Assembly (NCBI GenBank): GCA_036389715.1
Contig: DASVWH010000148.1
Location: 1-10,097, forward strand
DNA: 10,097 nt
Direction of reading: 5' to 3'
From: DASVWH01 sp036389715
GTDB taxonomy: Bacteria > Acidobacteriota > Blastocatellia > Pyrinomonadales > Pyrinomonadaceae
Within the stretch, counting starts at the first letter, position 1. The number at the start of each line of letters is the position of its first letter. The notes under the pieces were generated by a model, which searched no databases, was not told the DNA's origin, and was given only the letters and a program-made list of their open reading frames with translations. Position numbers and translations under genes: made by a program. This document shows positions 5,083-10,097 of the stretch, piece after piece.

Positions 5083-7020
5083 TCAGGCGGTCGCCGGATT
5101 GCTGCCGGTAATGGGCGGCAGAATGGGCTTGAGCGGCTTGGCGACGGGCTCTTTAAGCTGCGGGCGCTCGTCGTCGCCGGAAGCGGGCGGCTGGTCGTCG
5201 TCGAGCGGCAGGTTGGCGACGATGCGCCTGATCTGCACGCCGTCGAGCGACTCGCGCTCCAGCAGTGTTTCGGAGAGGCGCACCATCGTGTCGCGGTTCT
5301 CTTCGATAATCTGCTTGGCGCGAGCGTACTGCTCCGAGATGATCCGGCGGACTTCCTGATCGATCTTGATGGCAGTGTCTTCCGAAAAGTCGCGGTGCTG
5401 TGCGATCTCACGCCCGAGGAAAATCTGCTCTTCCTTCTTGCCGAAGGTCAGAGGCCCGAGGTCCGACATCCCGTATTCGCAGACCATCGCGCGCGCCAGC
5501 TCCGTCGCACGCTCGATGTCATTGGATGCGCCGGTCGTGATGTTGCTGAGGAACAGCTCTTCGGCGATGCGCCCGCCCATCAGGATGGCAATCTGTCCGA
5601 GCAAATACTCCTTGGAGTAGTTGTGGCGGTCGCCTTCGGGCAGTTGCTGCGTGACGCCGAGCGCCATCCCGCGCGGGATAATCGTCACCTTGTGCACGGG
5701 GTCCGCGTTCGGCACTTTGAGGCCGACCAGCGTGTGTCCCGCTTCGTGATAGGCGGTGATGCGTTTCTCTTCGTTGGAGATGACCATGCTCTTGCGCTCA
5801 GCGCCCATCAGCACCTTGTCCTTGGCCACTTCCAGGTCCGGCATCGCCACCAGCTTCTTGTTATAACGGGCCGCGTTCAAGGCTGCCTCGTTGACCAGGT
5901 TGGCCAGGTCAGCGCCGGTAAAACCGGGCGTCCCGCGCGCGATGACGCTGATGTCCACGTCGTCGCCGAGGGGAATCTTGCGCGTGTGAACCTTCAGGAT
6001 GCCCTCGCGCCCGCGAACGTCCGGGCGTGAGACGACGACGCGACGGTCGAAGCGGCCGGGACGAAGCAGCGCCGGGTCGAGCACGTCTGGCCTGTTGGTC
6101 GAAGCCATCAGGATAACGCCGTCGTTCGACTCGAAGCCGTCCATCTCGACGAGTAACTGGTTAAGGGTCTGCTCGCGCTCGTCGTGCCCGCCGCCGAGGC
6201 CCGCGCCGCGATGACGACCGACGGCATCAATCTCGTCAATGAAGATAATGCAGGGAGCATTCTTCTTGCCCTGCTCGAAGAGGTCGCGGACGCGCGAAGC
6301 GCCGACGCCGACGAACATCTCGACAAAGTCCGAGCCGGAGATGGAGAAGAAGGGGACGTTGGCCTCGCCCGCGACGGCGCGCGCCAGGAGCGTCTTGCCA
6401 GTGCCCGGAGGCCCCATCATCAGGACGCCCTTCGGGATGCGCCCGCCGAGCTTCTGGAACTTCTGCGGCTCCTTGAGAAACTCGATGATCTCCTGCAACT
6501 CCTCCTTGGCCTCTTCGACGCCCGCCACGTCCTTAAACGTGACGCGCTTCTGCTGGTTGTTGAGCAGCTTGGCGCGCGACTTGCCGAAGCTCAGAGCCTT
6601 GTTGCCGCCCGACTGCATCTGCCGCAGCATGAAAATCCAGATGCCGACGATGAAGAGAATCGGGGCCCAGCTCAGGAGCACGCCCCAGAGCATCCCGTTC
6701 CCGCTGGACTCTTCTTCAACGTCCGCCTTCGACTGATCGCTGTTCGGCTTCTTCTCGGCAGCAATCGTCATTAAGTCCGCCTTGTACTTCTCGTTTGAAA
6801 GGCTCGTGCGATACTCCACCTTGTCCGTGCCGGTGGCGACGACCTCGCCCTGCTTAATCGTCATCTTGGCGATGTCACCGTTGCGCACCTTCTCGGTCAA
6901 CTGTGTAATGGAGAGCTGCTGTGCGGTCTTGCCCTGCGGATTGGCGAAAAAGCGATAGAGCAGCAGCGCGCCGACCACTATGAATAACCAGAAAATTATT
7001 TGTCTAGCCGTAGAACTCAA
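5083..7020 (-). CDS. ftsH: ATP-dependent zinc metalloprotease FtsH
   Basis: FtsH is a hexameric inner-membrane AAA+ protease that extracts and degrades misfolded membrane proteins and short-lived regulators. The 645-residue product has a first membrane helix (8-25), a periplasmic domain (about 26-108), a second helix (110-130), the AAA module with Walker A GPPGTGKT (203-210), pore motif FVG (236-238), Walker B IIFIDEID (258-265) and arginine finger region RPGRFDRR (320-327). The peptidase has zinc motif HEAGH (425-429) and the third ligand Asp in SNDIERAT (501). All catalytic residues are intact. The end is a proline-rich tail. The start is TTG at 7020, supported by AAGGA six bases upstream; an upstream TTG (7056) lacks this, and no suitable ATG exists before the first membrane helix. 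Gene order tilS-hpt-ftsH is the one known from Bacillus. Confidence 0.97.
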   Translation of the reverse strand: MSSTARQIIFWLFIVVGALLLYRFFANPQGKTAQQLSITQLTEKVRNGDIAKMTIKQGEVVATGTDKVEYRTSLSNEKYKADLMTIAAEKKPNSDQSKADVEEESSGNGMLWGVLLSWAPILFIVGIWIFMLRQMQSGGNKALSFGKSRAKLLNNQQKRVTFKDVAGVEEAKEELQEIIEFLKEPQKFQKLGGRIPKGVLMMGPPGTGKTLLARAVAGEANVPFFSISGSDFVEMFVGVGASRVRDLFEQGKKNAPCIIFIDEIDAVGRHRGAGLGGGHDEREQTLNQLLVEMDGFESNDGVILMASTNRPDVLDPALLRPGRFDRRVVVSRPDVRGREGILKVHTRKIPLGDDVDISVIARGTPGFTGADLANLVNEAALNAARYNKKLVAMPDLEVAKDKVLMGAERKSMVISNEEKRITAYHEAGHTLVGLKVPNADPVHKVTIIPRGMALGVTQQLPEGDRHNYSKEYLLGQIAILMGGRIAEELFLSNITTGASNDIERATELARAMVCEYGMSDLGPLTFGKKEEQIFLGREIAQHRDFSEDTAIKIDQEVRRIISEQYARAKQIIEENRDTMVRLSETLLERESLDGVQIRRIVANLPLDDDQPPASGDDERPQLKEPVAKPLKPILPPITGSNPATA

Positions 7021-7044
7021 AATGTTTCCTTGCCTCCGATGCCG

Positions 7045-7074
7045 ATGATACTCCAAGACGGCATCTTTTGTCGC
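7045..7074 (-). promoter_or_regulatory. Candidate ftsH promoter
   Basis: On the minus strand GCGACA (7074-7069, 4 of 6 to TTGACA) is followed after 18 bases by TATCAT (7050-7045, 5 of 6 to TATAAT). A start near 7038 gives a short leader that still contains the AAGGA site of the TTG start. The -35 is weak, so confidence is modest. Confidence 0.38.
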
Positions 7075-7099
7075 TCCCCCAACCCTTTTATTTACGAGC

Positions 7100-7139
7100 A
7101 GCGCCGGACGGGGAGTCTGCCTCTCTTGGCTCCGGCGCT
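7100..7139. repeat. Inverted repeat in the hpt-ftsH intergenic region
   Basis: AGCGCCGGA (7100-7108) and TCCGGCGCT (7131-7139) form a perfect 9-bp stem around a 22-base loop, which itself can form a small GCC/GGC stem on the minus strand. It has no T-run (GCTCGTAAATAAAAG follows), so it is a poor intrinsic terminator. The 214 bases between hpt and ftsH otherwise hold only the candidate ftsH promoter. Confidence 0.45.
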
Positions 7140-7234
7140 GGCGGACCTATTAAGATGCCGCAGGCTGTGCCCGCGTTGCGCTCGGTTTCCCGGAGCAAAT
7201 CGGTGCTTTCGAGCCCGGCGGCGCTCAAAGTCCT

Positions 7235-7756
7235 TCACTGCTCGGGTTTACGCGCGAAGGTCGCCAGGTAGGGCAATTCCCGCCAGCGGTCCTGAAAACC
7301 CAGCCCGTAGCCGAAAACGTAATCCTCGTGCGTCTCGAAGGCTCGCCAGTCCGGGTCGAGCGGGACGCGCCTGCGGTCCGGCTTATCGGCCAGGACGCAG
7401 AGCTTGACGCTCGCGGCCCCGTGCGAGCCCAACTGCTTAATCAGGTATTCCTGCGTCACGCCGGTCTCCAGCACGGCCTCGACGAGCAGCACGTCGCGCC
7501 GCGAAACGTCCGCCTGCGTGCTGAAGGAGAGGTCCTGGACCCCGGCGAAGGTCTGGTGATTGTAGCGCAGGAAGGCCGTCCGCGACGGCACGCCGAGCGC
7601 GCGCAGAAGGTCTGCGAGAAAGACGAAACTGTCTTCGAGCACTGCCAGAATGGTGAAGTCGCGCCCCTCGTAAGCCGCCGTGATCTCGGCGGCCAGGGCC
7701 CTGACCCGCTCGGCAATCTGAGCCGCGCTGTAAACCTCTACGATGTCATCGGCCAT
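7235..7756 (-). CDS. hpt: HPRT-like phosphoribosyltransferase-fold protein with altered active site
   Basis: Hypoxanthine phosphoribosyltransferase salvages purine bases with PRPP. This 173-residue product has the length and flow of the family: 'FVFLADLLRALGV' (44-56), the PRPP-loop strand VLLVE (89-93), DKPDRRRVP (124-132) and DYVFGYGLGFQDRWRELPY (145-163). But the usual active-site residues differ. The pyrophosphate loop L-[KR]-G is L-E-D (40-42). The E-D-I-I-D-[TS]-G motif is E-A-V-L-E-T-G (93-99), losing one Asp and changing the general-base Asp to Glu. The V-D-F-M strand is T-A-F-L (60-63). The metal-binding Asp in GYG-x-D-Y is Gly (153). It may be inactive, altered in substrate, or regulatory. 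The start is ATG 7756 with GGAGG four bases upstream; the longer frame to 7861 has no binding site. It lies between tilS and ftsH, as in Bacillus. Confidence 0.8.
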   Translation of the reverse strand: MADDIVEVYSAAQIAERVRALAAEITAAYEGRDFTILAVLEDSFVFLADLLRALGVPSRTAFLRYNHQTFAGVQDLSFSTQADVSRRDVLLVEAVLETGVTQEYLIKQLGSHGAASVKLCVLADKPDRRRVPLDPDWRAFETHEDYVFGYGLGFQDRWRELPYLATFARKPEQ

Positions 7757-7780
7757 TAAGCCTCCGCTTCCCAAAGGATG

Positions 7781-7819
7781 CCAAAAAACCGAAAAACCGC
7801 CCACGAACAGGAGGCGGTT
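7781..7819 (-). terminator. Intrinsic terminator / putative attenuator before hpt
   Basis: On the minus strand AACCGCC (7819-7813), an 11-base loop and GGCGGTT (7801-7795) are followed by TTTCGGTTTTTTGG. This is a good Rho-independent structure. It lies 43 bases after the tilS stop, but also just downstream of a promoter match at 7833-7861 and upstream of the hpt start, leaving only about 24 bases to the hpt ATG. Any transcript reaching hpt must read through it. The loop side GCCTCC (7815-7810) is complementary to the hpt ribosome binding site GGAGGC (7765-7760), so an alternative fold is possible. Confidence 0.7.
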
Positions 7820-7832
7820 CAGGTAAACAGGG

Positions 7833-7861
7833 ATTTTAGACAGGCGCGTCCCCTTTTTCAA
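7833..7861 (-). promoter_or_regulatory. Candidate sigma-70 promoter for hpt at the end of tilS
   Basis: On the minus strand TTGAAA (7861-7856) is spaced by exactly 17 bases from TAAAAT (7838-7833); each hexamer matches consensus at 5 of 6. It begins directly after the tilS stop codon. The predicted start near 7826 is only a few bases before the terminator hairpin at 7819. Confidence 0.6.
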
Positions 7862-8938
7862 CTATTTAAGATGAAATCGCAGCTGCCCGCGCCTGCGCTC
7901 AATGAAACTGCCGCCCGGCAGCAGCGCCACGCGCCCGCCCCGCTCGCCTTCCAGAAGCCTCTCGACGCCGAGCAGGTGCGCCGCCTCCAGACGCCGCAGG
8001 CTCCCGCGCTCCTGCGCAATCCATAATCTCAGCGCCCGCCTGCGTAGCGCCGCCGGAGCCCCGGCCAGAACATTTACGTTCACGGATGAGAGCCCGGATG
8101 CCCCCTCTTCGCGGGCCGCCGTGAGCAGCTCCGAGGCGGCCGCCGCCAGGGCCGACGCATCTTCGCGCAGGAGCCCGGCGCTGCGTGCCAGAGCTTCCAC
8201 GATGCGCGGGTTGAAAGTGCGCATCAGCGGCAGGAGCGTCTTGCGGACACGCACCCGCGCGAACCCCTCATCATCGTTCATCTCGTCCGCCCTGAAACGG
8301 ACCCCGCGCTCGCGGCAGTATCTTTCCGTCCCGGAGCGCCGCGCCCAGCCGAGCAGCGGTCGCGCCAGCAACACTTCGCCTCCCGCCTCCAGAGCACGCA
8401 GGGGCTCGATTCCGCCCAGCCCCTCCGCGCCGCTCCCGCGCATGAGGCGCAAAAGCACGGTCTCGGCCTGGTCCTCCATCGTGTGCGCCGTCAGGACAAC
8501 GCTGGCTCCGTGCCTGGACGCGACCCCTGACAGAAACTCATAACGGGCGCGCCGCGCGGTCTGCTCCAGGTTATCGCCCGTCCGCGCTGCCAATTCGCCG
8601 ACAGCCGCCCGCCCTAGTTCTATCTCGAACCCTAACTCGCGCGACAATTCGGCCACCCAGCGCGCATCCTCACACGCGGCCGCGCCTCGCAGCCCGTGGT
8701 CCAGGTGAGCTGCCAGCAACGCGACCGTCCCCAGCCGTCCTGCCCGCAGCAGCTCGTCCAGGGCCAGCAGGAGGGCAGTCGAATCAGCGCCGCCCGAAAC
8801 GGCGACGACCACCGGCGCGTCCCCGAAAGGCAGCCCGAGGCGCTTCCATTCCGCCCGGAGCTTCAGCGCAAAGCGGCCCAACCTTAATCTGGCGCGTCCG
8901 GCGCTGTGCGTCGCAGGGTTTTCCTCCGCAGTCTTCAT
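7862..8938 (-). CDS. tilS: tRNA(Ile)-lysidine synthetase
   Basis: TilS attaches lysine to C34 of the CAU-anticodon tRNA-Ile, making lysidine so that it reads AUA and is charged with isoleucine. The 358-residue product has the PP-loop SGGADS (48-53) that binds ATP, HLDHGLRG (78-85), 'NLEQTARRARYEFL' (123-136), HTMEDQAET (152-160), RLMRGSG (164-170) and 'RVRVRKTLLPLM' (228-239). After about 290 comes the TilS substrate-binding domain, but the product ends before a second C-terminal domain as found in the 432-residue E. coli protein, so it is the shorter form. The ATG has no ribosome binding site; a promoter match places the transcript start at the ATG itself. argB precedes it by 53 bases, and the HPRT-like gene follows. 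Confidence 0.92.
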   Translation of the reverse strand: MKTAEENPATHSAGRARLRLGRFALKLRAEWKRLGLPFGDAPVVVAVSGGADSTALLLALDELLRAGRLGTVALLAAHLDHGLRGAAACEDARWVAELSRELGFEIELGRAAVGELAARTGDNLEQTARRARYEFLSGVASRHGASVVLTAHTMEDQAETVLLRLMRGSGAEGLGGIEPLRALEAGGEVLLARPLLGWARRSGTERYCRERGVRFRADEMNDDEGFARVRVRKTLLPLMRTFNPRIVEALARSAGLLREDASALAAAASELLTAAREEGASGLSSVNVNVLAGAPAALRRRALRLWIAQERGSLRRLEAAHLLGVERLLEGERGGRVALLPGGSFIERRRGQLRFHLK

Positions 8939-8945
8939 CAGGGCG

Positions 8946-8975
8946 ATTGTCCGGCGCGGCGCGGCATACCGTCAA
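8946..8975 (-). promoter_or_regulatory. Candidate tilS promoter giving a leaderless transcript
   Basis: The minus strand has TTGACG (8975-8970, 5 of 6), an 18-base spacer and GACAAT (8951-8946, 4 of 6). Seven bases separate the -10 from the tilS ATG, so the start site would fall on or beside the A of ATG. This fits the absence of a ribosome binding site. The weak -10 keeps confidence moderate. Confidence 0.4.
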
Positions 8976-8991
8976 CCGAAAGATGATGTCA

Positions 8992-9903
8992 CTACGAGAC
9001 GATCATCGTGCCAGTGCCTTCGTCCGTGAAGACTTCCGCGAGCAGCGCGTTGCGGAGCGAGCCGTTGAGGATGTGCGCGCTGCGCACGCCGCGCCGGAGC
9101 AGGGCCGTGATGCTCTGGAGTTTCGGAATCATCCCGCCCGTCGCCACGCCGTCGCTGACCAACGCCTCGGCTTCGCCCGCCGTGAGCTGCGAGAGCCGCG
9201 TCTGCGGCTCGCCCGCGCGCAGGTAGATGCCGTCAACGTCCGAGAGCAGAATCAGCTTCTCGGCTTTCAGGCGAACGGCTATCTCCGCGGCAATCGTATC
9301 GGCGTTGATGTTGAAGACCATCCCGCCGGAGTCTGCTCCGAGCGAAGAGATGACGGGCAGATAACCCTGGTCCAGCAGCACACAGAGCAGGCGCTCGTTA
9401 ATCTCGACCACATCTCCGACGTGCCCGTAATCCACCTGCTCGCGCGCGCCCGTCTCGCGATTGAGGACCTCCCTCGGCGGGCGGCGCTCGGCGTGAACGA
9501 TATTGCCGTCAACGCCGGAGAGCCCGACGGCCTCTATGCCCCGATGCCGCAGCGCCGCGAGAATGTCCGTGTTGATCTTCCCGGCGAAGACCATCTTCGC
9601 CATTTCGAGTGTCGCATCGTCGGTCACGCGTCGCCCGTTGATGATCGTCTGCTCGACGCCCATCAGCTCGGCCAGCGCGCTCAACTGCTTTCCGCCGCCA
9701 TGAACGACGCAGAGACGGATGCCGACCTGGTGTATCAAGGCCAGCTCTTCGGCCAGCGAGGCGAGATTCGCGCTGTCCTCGGTCGCCTTGCCCGACAATT
9801 TGACGACGAACGTCTTGCCCTGAAAACGCTGAATGTAGGGCAAAGCCTCGCGCAGCAGGTCAAGCCGCAACTGCCTGTCAATCCCCGTTCGCTGCTCGCT
9901 CAT
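8992..9903 (-). CDS. argB: N-acetylglutamate kinase
   Basis: ArgB phosphorylates N-acetylglutamate in the second step of arginine synthesis. The 303-residue product shows the amino-acid-kinase fold: VVKLSGKA (33-40, nucleotide Lys35), VVHGGGK (66-72), 'INGRRVTDD' (88-96), 'FAGKINTDI' (106-114), 'FNINADTIAAEIA' (197-209), 'LLSDVDGIY' (219-227), GGMIPK (256-261, catalytic Lys) and 'AHILNGSLRNALLAE' (276-290) with EGTGTM. An N-terminal helix (about 7-27) before the first strand and the H-x-x-N-G segment near the end are features of arginine-inhibited kinases, so feedback control is likely but inferred. The start is ATG 9903 with GGGAGGTG upstream; the extension to 9927 begins with TTG and adds nothing conserved. 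It follows argF in the same direction, so both probably share a transcript. Confidence 0.95.
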   Translation of the reverse strand: MSEQRTGIDRQLRLDLLREALPYIQRFQGKTFVVKLSGKATEDSANLASLAEELALIHQVGIRLCVVHGGGKQLSALAELMGVEQTIINGRRVTDDATLEMAKMVFAGKINTDILAALRHRGIEAVGLSGVDGNIVHAERRPPREVLNRETGAREQVDYGHVGDVVEINERLLCVLLDQGYLPVISSLGADSGGMVFNINADTIAAEIAVRLKAEKLILLSDVDGIYLRAGEPQTRLSQLTAGEAEALVSDGVATGGMIPKLQSITALLRRGVRSAHILNGSLRNALLAEVFTDEGTGTMIVS

Positions 9904-9921
9904 CTCAACACCTCCCACATC

Positions 9922-9982
9922 GGTCAATGGTCAATGGACGGACGGTTTGTCTCTTCCTACCATTGACTATTTACCATTGACC
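9922..9982. repeat. TCAATGG/CCATTGA inverted heptamer repeat between argF and argB
   Basis: Two tandem units give GGTCAATGGTCAATGG (9922-9937), and two opposing units lie at 9960-9967 (CCATTGAC) and 9974-9982 (CCATTGACC), separated by TATTTA. The outer arms pair over 9 bp and the inner over 8, sharing one base. The right part overlaps the end of argF and codes for its last residues (VNGK) and stop. No T-run follows, so it is not a typical terminator. It could be an RNA stability element, protein-binding site or remnant of a short mobile repeat. Confidence 0.7.
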
Positions 9983-10097
9983 AGCCTAGCCATGACAGCC
10001 TTTTGCGCGTGCAGGCGGTTCTCCGCTTCGTCAATGACGACCGAGGACGGCGAATCAATGACCGCGTCCGTGACGATGACATTACGCCGCACGGGCA
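9967..10097 (-). CDS. argF: Ornithine carbamoyltransferase, C-terminal end (5' part outside window)
   Basis: Only the last 42 complete residues are present, ending at TAG 9969-9967. They include 'VTDAVIDSPSSVVIDEAENR' followed by LHAQKAVMARLVNGK. The D-S-P-x-S-V-V-x-D-x-A-E-N-R-x-H-x-Q-K-A pattern is the typical end of ornithine carbamoyltransferase, which makes citrulline from ornithine and carbamoyl phosphate. A relative such as acetylornithine carbamoyltransferase cannot be fully excluded from this fragment. The final residues VNGK are encoded inside the heptamer repeat, suggesting that the repeat slightly changed the C-terminus. argB starts 63 bases downstream. Confidence 0.85.
   Translation of the reverse strand, partial: PVRRNVIVTDAVIDSPSSVVIDEAENRLHAQKAVMARLVNGK

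Noticed and set aside
4699..6030. Plus-strand open frame of 443 codons opposite folP and ftsH
   Set aside because: It is a shadow frame of GC-rich coding DNA; the minus strand carries complete, motif-verified folP and ftsH.
7757..7861. N-terminal extension of the HPRT-like gene from a TTG at 7861
   Set aside because: It has no ribosome binding site, overlaps the promoter and terminator hairpin, and adds residues not found in the family; ATG 7756 has GGAGG upstream.
8947..9966. Plus-strand open frame of 339 codons opposite argB
   Set aside because: The minus strand is an intact N-acetylglutamate kinase with all motifs; the plus frame is Arg/Asp/Gln-rich shadow sequence.
9922..9982. CRISPR-like array
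   Set aside because: The units are 7-9 bases, include inverted copies and lack regular spacers; no cas genes are present.

Overview
The window looks like chromosomal core DNA of a GC-rich, Gram-negative (outer-membrane) bacterium. My best guess is an Acidobacteriota-type genome: it has LptE, an ArgB of the 'KLSGK' type, tilS, an hpt-like gene and ftsH in a row, and secreted carboxypeptidase-regulatory-like proteins. That placement is an inference from gene style, not a database result. Every gene I can support is on the minus strand, so transcription runs from high to low coordinates.

Right to left: the 3' end of argF (ornithine carbamoyltransferase), a hairpin-forming repeat, argB (N-acetylglutamate kinase), tilS (tRNA-Ile lysidine synthetase), an HPRT-like gene, ftsH (membrane AAA+ protease) and folP (dihydropteroate synthase). 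After a small intergenic region come three genes for exported proteins of unknown function: a 195-aa helical protein, a 331-aa tyrosine-rich protein and a 242-aa protein with two carboxypeptidase-regulatory-like domains. They have their own near-consensus promoter and end at a very strong intrinsic terminator. The window closes with lptE overlapping holA by ATGA, as part of a conserved LPS-assembly/replication gene pair.

Three things stand out. (1) The HPRT-like protein sits in the tilS-hpt-ftsH order known from Bacillus, but its pyrophosphate loop, PRPP motif and metal-binding positions are replaced, so it may be a non-catalytic or regulatory relative. (2) A good promoter at the end of tilS is followed almost at once by an intrinsic terminator before the hpt ribosome binding site, which looks like an attenuator. 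(3) The three-gene secreted cluster is visibly less GC-rich than its surroundings, lies between two conserved housekeeping blocks, and is bounded by inverted copies of an exact 17-base repeat, each sitting in a hairpin loop. This may be an accessory islet.
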